From NCBI GenBank assembly GCA_905210415.1, contig CAJLWM010000029.1, positions 1 through 25,975 of the forward strand: a stretch of 25,975 nt of DNA, read 5' to 3'. The first letter of the stretch is position 1. Each line of letters begins with the position of its first letter. Both the position numbers and the translations under genes were made by a program. Source of the DNA: an uncultured Prevotellaceae bacterium. GTDB taxonomy: Bacteria > Bacteroidota > Bacteroidia > Bacteroidales > Muribaculaceae. The notes under the pieces are model-generated. The model was not told the origin of the DNA, made no database searches, and saw nothing but the letters and a program-made list of their open reading frames with translations. This document shows positions 1 to 7,643 of the stretch, piece by piece.

Positions 1-1118
1 CAGCAGTGAGCCCCGACGGCCGCTACCTGTATTTCACCAGCGATATGCCAGGCGGACAGGGCAAACTCGACCTGTGGCGCATCAATTTGAAGGACCGTAG
101 AGGCACGCTCGAAAACCTTGGCGACCAAATCAATACGCCAGGCAATGAGCGATTCCCATACTGCCGCACCGACAGCATTCTCTATTTCTCAAGCGACGGC
201 CATGCCGGTTTTGGCGGACTCGACATTTTCCGCGCCACGGCTGTCGGCGACCCTGCCGACCTGCGATGGAAAGTGGAGAATATGGGCTTCCCAATCAACT
301 CCGCCGGCGATGATTTCGGAATCACTTTCGGGAAGGGCGAAGATGGATTTTTCAGCTCCAACCGCGGCGACGCGCGTGGCTACGACCACATCTACAGTTT
401 CGAATACGACCCCGTGAGAATCACCATCGAGGGATTGGTGATGGACAAAGACGAGGAGCCGGTGAAGAATGCAATAATACGCATCGTCGGAAACGACGGG
501 TCGAATCAGAAGGAAGTGGCGCGCGACGACGGATCGTTCTCGTTCGCGCTGCAGCGAGGCGTAAAATACGTGATGCTCGCCGGCGCGAAGGGCTACTTGA
601 ACCAAAAACAGGAATTCGCTTCCGACTCTACGATGGAAGACGCGAATTATTGGGTGGAGTTCATTCTGCCGTCAATCAGCAAACCATCGGTGGTTGAAAA
701 CATATTCTACGACTACGACAAGGCCGACCTGAGGCCGGAGTCGAAAACGGCTCTCAACGAGCTGATTGCCGTGCTGCACGACAATCCCAACGTGACAATC
801 GAAATGGCTTCTCACACTGACCGATGGGGCTCAGACGCCTACAATATCAACCTGTCGGAACGACGGGCAAAATCGGTGGTTGACTACCTTGTCGAGAACG
901 GCATCAGCCGCGACCGGTTGCAGCCGCACGGCTACGGCAAGTCGCGTCCAAAGACGGTGACCAAACGCATCGCCCGCCTATATCCGCAGTTCAAAGAGGG
1001 TGACATACTGACCGAAGAGTTTATAAAAACACTTTCCGAGGAAGACCAGCAAGCAGCCGACCAGATTAACCGCCGCACGGAATTCTCAGTGCTATCGCTC
1101 ACCTACAACATGAAATAA
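1..1118 (+). CDS. PorE-like OmpA family protein (PD40 / CRD / OmpA), 5' truncated by window edge
   Basis: The frame is open from the left edge (codons start at base 3) and the GTG at base 6 lies inside an ongoing PD40 repeat (AVSPDGRYLYFTSD), so the true start is upstream. Counting from that GTG, residues 1-135 hold beta-propeller PD40 blades (SPDG, LYFSSDGHAGFGG, FFSSNRG). Residues about 139-222 form a carboxypeptidase-regulatory-like domain (ITIEGLVMDKDEEPV, DDGSFSF). Residues about 230-370 form an OmpA C-terminal peptidoglycan-binding domain with Asp272 and Arg287 in the HTDRWGS...LSERRAKS motif. This order matches the C-terminal part of PorE, the T9SS-associated peptidoglycan-binding lipoprotein; PorE also has N-terminal TPRs, which would lie outside the window. 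Several Bacteroidota OmpA proteins share these domains, so PorE is an inference supported by the two T9SS cargo genes downstream. Location: periplasm/outer membrane. Confidence 0.85.
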   Translation, partial: AVSPDGRYLYFTSDMPGGQGKLDLWRINLKDRRGTLENLGDQINTPGNERFPYCRTDSILYFSSDGHAGFGGLDIFRATAVGDPADLRWKVENMGFPINSAGDDFGITFGKGEDGFFSSNRGDARGYDHIYSFEYDPVRITIEGLVMDKDEEPVKNAIIRIVGNDGSNQKEVARDDGSFSFALQRGVKYVMLAGAKGYLNQKQEFASDSTMEDANYWVEFILPSISKPSVVENIFYDYDKADLRPESKTALNELIAVLHDNPNVTIEMASHTDRWGSDAYNINLSERRAKSVVDYLVENGISRDRLQPHGYGKSRPKTVTKRIARLYPQFKEGDILTEEFIKTLSEEDQQAADQINRRTEFSVLSLTYNMK

Positions 1119-1122
1119 TCCA

Positions 1123-1226
1123 CCTGACTTCGTCATTGCGCACCCCAAAATGAGGGTATACAAAGATACATAATACTGTTTTTCAAACAATTATAAAAAC
1201 TGCAATTTTTGAGTGACGAAGTCAGG
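1123..1226. repeat. 13-bp perfect inverted repeat bounding a 78-bp AT-rich spacer
   Basis: CCTGACTTCGTCA at 1123-1135 is repeated as its exact reverse complement at 1214-1226. A further ATTGC (1135-1139) and GCAAT (1202-1206) match if one arm carries seven extra bases. The spacer is AT-rich with no ORF. It starts five bases after the OmpA stop codon. The loop is too long for a classical intrinsic terminator, so a small non-autonomous repeat element or a two-site operator is possible. Confidence 0.5.
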
Positions 1227-1595
1227 AAAAAGAGTACGGCATTTACCCCGCCCAGTCAATGTCCGTTAGATTCGTAAATTTTTGCCCGTTGACATAAAAT
1301 AATTTTCCAGCAACAAGGTAAAAAATAGATATTTTCTGCAGCCTCATAGAGTTACTTATTTTTTGCTAAATTAAGCAATCTTTTGAATACGTAAAACAAA
1401 TAAGATATGTTACACAACATATATGCGTTGTTTTTGACAATCAATCTCTTGGCCAGCACAAATGATAAAATTGCGCATTGCGCCGACATCTACAGCCACG
1501 TCCGTCTGCCAATACCCTCGATTGATTTATGAGACGGTTTGCGCCAAACGAGGTAGGAATTTCTTGCAAACACCGGATTTTCGGAGGATTTTTTG
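1227..1595. other. intergenic DNA without recognised content
   Basis: About 370 bp between the inverted repeat and the rsmA promoter region. No coding signature on either strand: the one open frame on the minus strand (1441-1629) has low-complexity, cysteine/arginine-rich content. No tRNA arms, T-box or riboswitch motif was seen. The stretch 1227-1440 is strongly AT-rich. Confidence 0.4.
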
Positions 1596-1603
1596 TAATT
1601 TTG
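1596..1603 (+). promoter_or_regulatory. Bacteroidota -7 box upstream of rsmA
   Basis: TAATTTTG matches the TAnnTTTG consensus of the Bacteroidota primary sigma factor. A clear TTTG -33 element at the normal 19-20 bp spacing is not visible, so this is a single-box call. It would place the transcript start about 30 bp upstream of the ATG at 1640. Confidence 0.4.
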
Positions 1604-1639
1604 CAAGGCATTGTATAACCGAATAGCAATTGCTCAATT

Positions 1640-2454
1640 ATGCAGAAAGTAAAACCAAAGAAATTTCTCGGGCAGCATTTTCTGACCGACCTTCAAAAAA
1701 CCAAAAAATTTCTTCGGCGGAAGTTCTTCCACCCATCCCTAACGTGGCAGACCGTATAGCTGCCACGCTCGACGATTATCGAGGAATGCCGGTGCTCGAA
1801 GTGGGACCGGGAATGGGCGTGCTTACGCAGTTCCTGCTCGAACGCGGACATGATGTGACTGTCGTGGAACTCGACCGTGAGTCGGTCGAGTATCTGGAGC
1901 ACAACTTTCCGCAACTTGACGGGCGCATCATCGGCGAGGACTTCCTTGAGCTCGACCTCGGCTCGATGTTTGAAGGCGACTTCTGTGTGATAGGCAATTA
2001 TCCATACAATATCTCGTCGCAGATATTCTTTAAGGTGCTCGACTGGCGCGACCGCATCACGTGCTGCAGCGGCATGCTGCAGAAAGAGGTGGCAGAGCGC
2101 ATAGCCGCCAAGCCGGGGTCGAAGACCTACGGTATCCTGTCGGTGCTTCTGCAGGCGTGGTACGACATCGAATATCTGTTTACCGTCGATGAGCATGTGT
2201 TCAATCCGCCGCCAAAGGTGAAGTCGGGCGTAATCCGTCTGCGCCGCAACGGTGTAAAGACTCTCGACTGCGATGAAAAGCGGCTGAAAGCGGTGGTCAA
2301 GACATCGTTCGGACAGCGCCGCAAGACGCTGCGCAATTCGTTGCGCTCAATGGCTCGCCGTCCGGAAGTGCTGCAGGAAGAGATTTTCAACAAGCGTCCG
2401 GAGCAGCTGTCGGTGGCTGAATTTGTAAGACTTACGAACCTTTTAAACGAGTAG
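1640..2454 (+). CDS. rsmA: 16S rRNA (adenine1518/1519-N6)-dimethyltransferase RsmA, N-terminus frame-disrupted
   Basis: RsmA (KsgA) dimethylates two adenines at the 3' end of 16S rRNA, using SAM, during 30S assembly. The frame starting at ATG 1640 encodes the canonical N-terminus (MQKVKPKKFLGQHFLTDLQ), but the catalytic body lies in another frame: VADRIAATLDDYRG from 1744, motif I VLEVGPGMG, VVELDRES, the NYPYNIS target-base motif and the QKEVAERIAA region, through the stop at 2452-2454. In intact homologues ..TDLQ runs straight into VADRIAATL. Here 47 bp (1697-1743) intervene, and 47 is not a multiple of three. Read from TTG 1630 in the body frame, the first ~38 residues are unrelated to the family. 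The gene is therefore frameshifted, mis-assembled or rescued by -1 slippage on the A-rich tract. It may instead be translated from internal starts (GTG 1744, ATG 1786), which would lose the N-terminal SAM/RNA-binding segment. mgtE follows 6 bp later. Confidence 0.88.
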
Positions 2455-2460
2455 AACGGC

Positions 2461-3813
2461 ATGAGAGAATTTTCAGAGGAATTTTTGGATGAACTCAGAC
2501 ATCTCATACAGGAAAACAACGAGACGCAGGTGATGGCAGAACTCAAGGAGCTGCACCCTGCCGACATTGCCGAACTTATACAGAAGATGGACCTTGAGGA
2601 GGCGGAGTATGTGGTGTCGCACCTTGACAGTGACGCTGCCGCCGACACCTTGATGGAACTTGATGAGGACGACCGCCACCGCCTGCTTGAGAATATGCCC
2701 AACAAGGACATTGCCAAGCAATTCGTGGAGCACCTTGACACCGACGATGCTGTCGACCTTATCCAGGAACTTGACAAAGAAGACCAGGAGGAAGTGTTGT
2801 CGCATGTCGACGACGTTGAGCAGGCAGGCTCGATTATCGACCTGCTGAAATATCCTGAGGACACCGCCGGCTCTCTGATGGGTACGGAGATGATTGTGGT
2901 CAACGAGAACTGGAGTATGCCTGAATGCGTGAAGCGGATGCGTGAGCAGGCAGAGGACATGGATGAGATTTTCTATGTCTATGTTGTCGATGACGACCGC
3001 AAACTGAAAGGCATCCTGCCGTTGAAAACACTGATAACCAACCCTTCGGCATCAAAGATAAAACATGTGATGGAGCCCGACCCCTACTCCGTGAAGGCCG
3101 ACGAGCCGCTCGACGACGTGGTGCTCACGTTTGAGAAATACGACTTGGCGGTTATGCCGGTTGTCGACGGCATCGGACGTCTTGTGGGACGCATCACCTT
3201 CGACGACGTGATGGACGAGGCCCGTGAGCAGACCGAGCGCGACTATCAGTTGGCTTCCGGTCTTTCCACCGACGTGGAGACCGACGACAAGATTCTCGAC
3301 CAGGCAAAAGCACGCCTGCCGTGGCTGATCATCGGAATGATAGGCGGACTGTCGAACTCTTGGATTCTCGGCAATTTCGAGGGCAATTTTGCCAACAATC
3401 CCGCCATCGCGCTTTTCATCCCGCTTATTGGCGGCACTGGCGGAAACGTGGGAATCCAATCGTCGGCAATCGTTGTACAGGGACTTGCCAACGGCTCGCT
3501 CGACCTTAGGAAGTCATTGTCGCAGATTGTCAAGGAGCTTGGACTTGCGCTGATCAACGCAAGCATCATCTCGCTGCTTGTGTTTGCCTACAACTTCTTC
3601 ATTTTCCATCCCGATTTCAAGATTACGATAGCCGTGTCGGCATCGTTGTTTGCCGTAGTGCTGTTCGCCGCTACGTTTGGCACGTTCGTGCCGCTGACAC
3701 TTGAGAAGATGAAGGTGGACCCGGCGATAGCCACAGGCCCGTTTATCACCATAACCAACGACATTATCGGCATGATGATCTACATGACAGTGTGCATGAT
3801 GCTGTTGCAATAG
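2461..3813 (+). CDS. mgtE: magnesium transporter MgtE
   Basis: A 450-aa MgtE family Mg2+ channel/transporter of the inner membrane. Residues ~10-135 form the acidic, helical MgtE N domain, ending in the family hallmark YPEDTAGSLM (131-140). Two CBS domains (~140-195 and ~200-258) form the cytosolic Mg2+ sensor. From residue ~285 a membrane domain follows with about five helices, including the pore signature GGTGGNVGIQSSAI (324-337) and FITITNDIIGMMIY near the C-terminus. The length is normal and no residue is obviously missing. The ATG at 2461 is 6 bp after the rsmA stop, so the two are almost certainly cotranscribed. Confidence 0.95.
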   Translation: MREFSEEFLDELRHLIQENNETQVMAELKELHPADIAELIQKMDLEEAEYVVSHLDSDAAADTLMELDEDDRHRLLENMPNKDIAKQFVEHLDTDDAVDLIQELDKEDQEEVLSHVDDVEQAGSIIDLLKYPEDTAGSLMGTEMIVVNENWSMPECVKRMREQAEDMDEIFYVYVVDDDRKLKGILPLKTLITNPSASKIKHVMEPDPYSVKADEPLDDVVLTFEKYDLAVMPVVDGIGRLVGRITFDDVMDEAREQTERDYQLASGLSTDVETDDKILDQAKARLPWLIIGMIGGLSNSWILGNFEGNFANNPAIALFIPLIGGTGGNVGIQSSAIVVQGLANGSLDLRKSLSQIVKELGLALINASIISLLVFAYNFFIFHPDFKITIAVSASLFAVVLFAATFGTFVPLTLEKMKVDPAIATGPFITITNDIIGMMIYMTVCMMLLQ

Positions 3814-3852
3814 AATCAAAAACAAATTAATCCTATAAAACTTAGAAAAGCA

Positions 3853-5049
3853 ATGTCAAAAGTATTAATTATCGGAGCCGGCGGCGTCGCTACGGTGGCA
3901 GCCCACAAGTGCGCCCAGAATTCCGATGTGTTCAGCGAAATCGTTATCGCATCGCGCACGAAGAGCAAGTGTGACGCCTTGGCTAAAGCCATCGGCAAAG
4001 ACAATGTCACAACCGACCAGGTTGATGCCGACAAGGTGCCGGAACTGGTGGCTTTGTTCAAGAAGCACAAACCCGACTTGGTGGTAAACCTTGCTTTGCC
4101 ATATCAGGATCTTACGATAATGGATGCCTGCCTCGAGTGTGGAGTAAGTTATCTTGACACCGCCAATTATGAGCCTCTCGACGAGGCGAAATATCAATAC
4201 TCATGGCAATGGGCATACAAGGACCGCTTTGAGAAAGCCGGACTGACTGCAATTCTCGGTTGCGGTTTCGACCCTGGAGTGTCGGGCATTTTCACTGCCT
4301 ACGCTGCAAAGCACTATTTCTCAGAGATGGAGCATCTCGACATCGTGGACTGCAACGCCGGAAACCACGGCAAGGCTTTCGCCACCAACTTCAACCCTGA
4401 AATCAACATCCGCGAGATTACACAGCGCGGAAAGTTTTATGAGAACGGGGAGTGGCACGAAACCGACCCGCTGTCGGTTCACAAAGCGTTGACCTACCCA
4501 AACATCGGAGCCCGCGAGTCGTATCTGATGTATCACGAAGAGCTTGAGAGTCTGGTAAAGAACTATCCGTCAATCAAGCGCGCACGTTTCTGGATGACGT
4601 TCGGACAGGAGTACCTGACACACCTGCGCGTGATTCAGAACATCGGAATGGCAAGCATCGAGCCTATCAATTACAATGGTATGGAAATCGTGCCTATCCA
4701 ATTCCTCAAGGCTGTTTTGCCAAACCCTAAAGAGCTTGGCGAAAACTATACCGGCGAGACATCGATTGGCTGCCGCATCAGCGGTAAGGACAAGGAAGGC
4801 AAAGAGATGACCTACTATGTCTACAACAACTGCTCTCACCATGCCGCCTACCTCGAAACCGGTATGCAGGCTGTCAGCTACACCACCGGTGTGCCGGCGA
4901 TGATTGGCGCGATGATGTATCTTAAAGGCATTTGGAAACGTCCGGGCGTGTGGAACGTTGAGGAGTTTGATCCGGATCCATTCATGGAGCAGCTCAACAA
5001 GCAGGGTCTGCCTTGGCACGAAATCTTCAATTCCGATCTGGAAGTGTAG
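3853..5049 (+). CDS. saccharopine dehydrogenase family protein, probable carboxy(nor)spermidine dehydrogenase
   Basis: A 398-aa cytosolic NAD(P)H-dependent oxidoreductase. The N-terminus is a Rossmann fold with the dinucleotide motif IIGAGGVATVAA (residues ~6-17). The middle contains CGFDPGVSGIFTAYA and the C-terminal half YVYNNCSHHAAYLETGMQA, both typical of the bacterial carboxynorspermidine/carboxyspermidine dehydrogenase branch rather than lysine-forming saccharopine dehydrogenase. In that pathway the enzyme reductively condenses aspartate semialdehyde with a diamine (putrescine or diaminopropane) before decarboxylation to spermidine or norspermidine. The partner decarboxylase is not in this window. 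It lies 39 bp after mgtE on the same strand and ends at a strong terminator, so it may be the last gene of the rsmA-mgtE transcript. Confidence 0.85.
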   Translation: MSKVLIIGAGGVATVAAHKCAQNSDVFSEIVIASRTKSKCDALAKAIGKDNVTTDQVDADKVPELVALFKKHKPDLVVNLALPYQDLTIMDACLECGVSYLDTANYEPLDEAKYQYSWQWAYKDRFEKAGLTAILGCGFDPGVSGIFTAYAAKHYFSEMEHLDIVDCNAGNHGKAFATNFNPEINIREITQRGKFYENGEWHETDPLSVHKALTYPNIGARESYLMYHEELESLVKNYPSIKRARFWMTFGQEYLTHLRVIQNIGMASIEPINYNGMEIVPIQFLKAVLPNPKELGENYTGETSIGCRISGKDKEGKEMTYYVYNNCSHHAAYLETGMQAVSYTTGVPAMIGAMMYLKGIWKRPGVWNVEEFDPDPFMEQLNKQGLPWHEIFNSDLEV

Positions 5050-5067
5050 TGCAAGAAACATAGAATC

Positions 5068-5116
5068 ACAAAAAGTAATCCCGCATTGTCAACAACAGTG
5101 CGGGATTACTTTTTGT
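5068..5116. terminator. bidirectional intrinsic terminator between convergent genes
   Basis: A perfect 18-bp stem (5068-5085 with 5099-5116, core AATCCCGCA/TGCGGGATT) with a 13-nt loop. The stem is flanked on both sides by A5/T5 runs, so it works in both directions. It serves the dehydrogenase gene ending at 5049 and the endonuclease gene ending at 5139 on the other strand. Confidence 0.93.
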
Positions 5117-5138
5117 CGATATGTCATGTCGCTGACGC

Positions 5139-6800
5139 TTAGTCTTTGACAAGCACCTTGATAGGACGGCAGCATTGGTCGCTGTAGACCATGTAGGCAC
5201 CGTAAGGCAACAGTTCGCAGTGGCCTTCGCTCACTGAGTCGATAACCTTTATCACGCGTCCTGTCATGTCGATGATGCGCACGTTGGTGTGGGCTACGGC
5301 GCAACGGAAATAAATGCCGTTGCCGATAGGGAGCACGGCGAGCGGTTCAGTAGCCTCAATGCCGTTGACGCCGGCTGGGTCGACAGTGATGACGTTTGAT
5401 TCGTCCGACATGCGGTTCAGTCTTACCGTCTGTATGGTATAACTGTAGGTGGCACCCGATTTTGCTTCCCCGAAATCGTAGAAAGAATCCTCGCTACCAT
5501 CGGTGTAGAGAGTCATGCAAGTCGGTGTGCCGTTGACGTACTCGGTCAAGTTTATGCGGAAGCAGTCGATTGAGGCTGGTCGCGACGGCATAATCCAGTT
5601 GATGCGAAATCCGGTTGATGAGATGTTTGTGGCCGCCGTGGCCTCCACGCGGTCAAACACCGGCGCTTCGACGGCAGTTCCCACAAGGTTGACCACATAG
5701 CTTGTAACGCCTGTCAGACCTCCGTCGTAGAGCAGCAGTTTGGTGGTGCGCTCACCGAGCCCCTTAGGCTCGAAAGTGATTTTCAGATTGTAGTTTCCAG
5801 CGTTCACCTCGCTCCAAGAAGCGGAAGTCGACGGGATTGAGAAATCGGCAGCATTGTTGCCGTAGACTGTCATCGACAGATTTGCGGAAAGATTTCCGCG
5901 GATAGGCATTTCCAGGGTCACACGGTCGCCGTAGACCACCTCGCCGAAGTTCACGGTCGAGTTGTTTACGGGCGCAATCAGCGAGCCGTCGCCGATAGGC
6001 GGAAGGTCTTCGTCGGTGTAAGGTTTGCCCTTCATCGAGCCCCAGATATACTCCACAAGGTCAGGATAGTCGATGAATGGGTTGCGGTTGCTCTGCAACT
6101 TGTAGACCTCGTCGTTTCGGTTGCGCTCCTTGTCGCTCACAGGGTCCTGTCGATGCCACTTCAAGAGCATTTCCACCGCCCAGCCCTGCATCGACGGATA
6201 AGAACCTTTTTGCGCCATATATTCGTATTTCCAGTTAAGGTCCTGATAGCATGTCACCATATAGAAATAAGTGCGGGCAAAGTCGCCTTTGTATTCATCG
6301 GCAGGCTCAAACACGTATTTAGATCCGCCGCCCTGTCCGCTGACAGGGTTTCCCACCAGCACAAGATCGTTGTCGAAAGTGATTCCCGACGGCGACACCT
6401 CTCCGAGCGGATAGTTCAATTTCGCTGAGTTGGCGGTGGCATCGGAAGGATAAAGGTGGTTCAAGTCGGTGTATGCGCCCACTTCCGTATCGCCGCCCCA
6501 CCAGCTTTTCGGGAAACTGTGCTCACGGTTCATTCCGCTCCATCCGCTTCTCACGTAGCGCTTGATGTTGGAATACATGTCCCACCACGTTCCGTCGGGA
6601 CGCACGTCGGTATAGCAGAACGATTCTTTGAACAGTCCGCTGTAGCTGTTTGTCGAATGCTTGCTTACAATTTCATATAGTTTGTTTTTCAGGGCTGCGT
6701 CTTTCAGTCCAGAGATTCCGTTGTAGTAACCATTTGGTGCGCCGGCGCTGGCAAACAGAGCGGTGACGGCTGCCGCGATTGTGAGCAGAAGATTTCTCAT
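5139..6800 (-). CDS. secreted endonuclease I family nuclease with T9SS C-terminal sorting domain
   Basis: A 553-aa exported protein. Residues 1-20 are a Sec signal peptide (MRNLLLTIAAAVTALFASAG). Residues ~25-270 match the endonuclease I family (EndA/Vvn/BsnI type, beta-beta-alpha-metal fold): NREHSFPKSW with the catalytic-type His94, then TDLNHLYPSD and ATANSAKLNYPLGEV, which supply the metal-ligand Asn/His. These enzymes cut DNA and often RNA without base specificity. Residues ~285-375 look like an Ig-like choice-of-anchor domain, ~380-475 like a fibronectin type III domain, and ~480-553 like a T9SS type A sorting domain (VRIIDMTGRVIKVID, GAYMVYS, PIKVLVKD). The protein is therefore predicted to be exported and surface-attached or released, for nutrient scavenging or extracellular DNA turnover. 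Single gene with its own promoter at 6829-6858 and the terminator at 5068-5116. Confidence 0.9.
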   Translation of the reverse strand: MRNLLLTIAAAVTALFASAGAPNGYYNGISGLKDAALKNKLYEIVSKHSTNSYSGLFKESFCYTDVRPDGTWWDMYSNIKRYVRSGWSGMNREHSFPKSWWGGDTEVGAYTDLNHLYPSDATANSAKLNYPLGEVSPSGITFDNDLVLVGNPVSGQGGGSKYVFEPADEYKGDFARTYFYMVTCYQDLNWKYEYMAQKGSYPSMQGWAVEMLLKWHRQDPVSDKERNRNDEVYKLQSNRNPFIDYPDLVEYIWGSMKGKPYTDEDLPPIGDGSLIAPVNNSTVNFGEVVYGDRVTLEMPIRGNLSANLSMTVYGNNAADFSIPSTSASWSEVNAGNYNLKITFEPKGLGERTTKLLLYDGGLTGVTSYVVNLVGTAVEAPVFDRVEATAATNISSTGFRINWIMPSRPASIDCFRINLTEYVNGTPTCMTLYTDGSEDSFYDFGEAKSGATYSYTIQTVRLNRMSDESNVITVDPAGVNGIEATEPLAVLPIGNGIYFRCAVAHTNVRIIDMTGRVIKVIDSVSEGHCELLPYGAYMVYSDQCCRPIKVLVKD

Positions 6801-6828
6801 ATATGATTTATTTGTTGATAATGAACCG

Positions 6829-6858
6829 CAAAGGTAGCAAGAAATTGCTGAAAAACAA
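6829..6858 (-). promoter_or_regulatory. Bacteroidota promoter of the endonuclease gene
   Basis: On the minus strand, TTG (6856-6858) is followed after 19 bp by TACCTTTG (6829-6836), a perfect TAnnTTTG -7 box. The ATG at 6800 would be about 20 bp downstream of the transcript start. Confidence 0.7.
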
Positions 6859-6920
6859 TTTATTTCGGGATGAATGAAACAAAAAAACGTGTTTGCTCGT
6901 TTATAAATAATATATTGCTT

Positions 6921-7643
6921 CTATTTTATAATCTGCAATACCGTAAGTCCTATTATTATCGCGATTGTAAAACTTGCAAGAGTACCTATCAGTACATACT
7001 CCGTAGTTTTTATCTCCTGCGCCTTGCTCAATTCTCCAAAACGGAAAATAGATTTGGCCGCCAGTAAAAAGCCTATACCTTCAGTCGTTCCGGTCAGTAT
7101 GAAAGTCAATATCAGTATGCGCTCAAAATAACCAATCCATTTTCCGGCATTTGGCAGGCTCTTTTCCGCTGTAGCCGAAGGTGTCCATCTTTTTATGAAG
7201 AGGTTCAAAAACACAGAAGTCGGTTTTAGTATCAAAAAGTAGGCGGTGACAACAGCCCAGATATTTATATTGTTCCATTCGGTTTTGAAAAGCTCTTGAC
7301 AAAAATCTCCGCAATGGTCAAACAGCGATAGCCATAAGATTACAATAACGGCAATATGCACAAGCTGGTCTATGGTGAACGATGCGACATCCTTCTTCAT
7401 ATATTCAACCTTTATGTAATCCATCAGTGTGTGTGACACAAAAATAACCAATGGAATAATCCAGTTGCTCCAGTCTGCAACAAAAAGATATGCTATTAAA
7501 GCATAAATGAGACTATGTAATAGTTGATAAACATACTTCTTTGAGGTCTTTTCTTGTTTGCCTTCGCATATTTTATCATTCTGAAAGACAAAATCGGAAA
7601 GGATATGGGCAAATAAAAGTCTTAGCAATATGGCCATAATCAT
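6921..7643 (-). CDS. DUF3307 family membrane protein, partner of SatD-like protein
   Basis: A 240-aa polytopic inner-membrane protein with about six to seven hydrophobic segments (roughly 4-20, 40-56, 60-75, 93-108, 127-148, 174-196, 217-238). It has the DUF3307 pattern: AHILSDFVFQ (His13, Asp17), HTLMDYIK (His71, Asp75) and DQLVHI (Asp92, His96). These charged His/Asp residues in or next to membrane helices look more like a metal-binding or enzymatic site than a simple channel, but the family function is not established. The start ATG overlaps the upstream SatD stop by one base (TAATG), so the two are translationally coupled. The stop TAG is at 6921-6923. The stretch is clearly more AT-rich than the flanking endonuclease and lipoprotein genes, consistent with acquisition. 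Confidence 0.8.
   Translation of the reverse strand: MIMAILLRLLFAHILSDFVFQNDKICEGKQEKTSKKYVYQLLHSLIYALIAYLFVADWSNWIIPLVIFVSHTLMDYIKVEYMKKDVASFTIDQLVHIAVIVILWLSLFDHCGDFCQELFKTEWNNINIWAVVTAYFLILKPTSVFLNLFIKRWTPSATAEKSLPNAGKWIGYFERILILTFILTGTTEGIGFLLAAKSIFRFGELSKAQEIKTTEYVLIGTLASFTIAIIIGLTVLQIIK

Noticed and set aside
1441..1629. 62-aa minus-strand open frame upstream of rsmA
   Set aside because: It has a basic, Cys-rich random-looking product with no promoter or ribosome-binding context, and it overlaps the rsmA promoter region.
1691..1712. Programmed -1 ribosomal frameshift in rsmA at the A-rich tract
   Set aside because: The zero-frame codons do not form a standard X_XXY_YYZ heptamer, no stimulatory hairpin is evident, and the 47-bp segment is absent from the family. 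Mutation or assembly error is more likely, though slippage is not excluded.
5515..5700. Plus-strand open frames inside the endonuclease gene
   Set aside because: Antisense shadows of a strongly supported gene with no family features.
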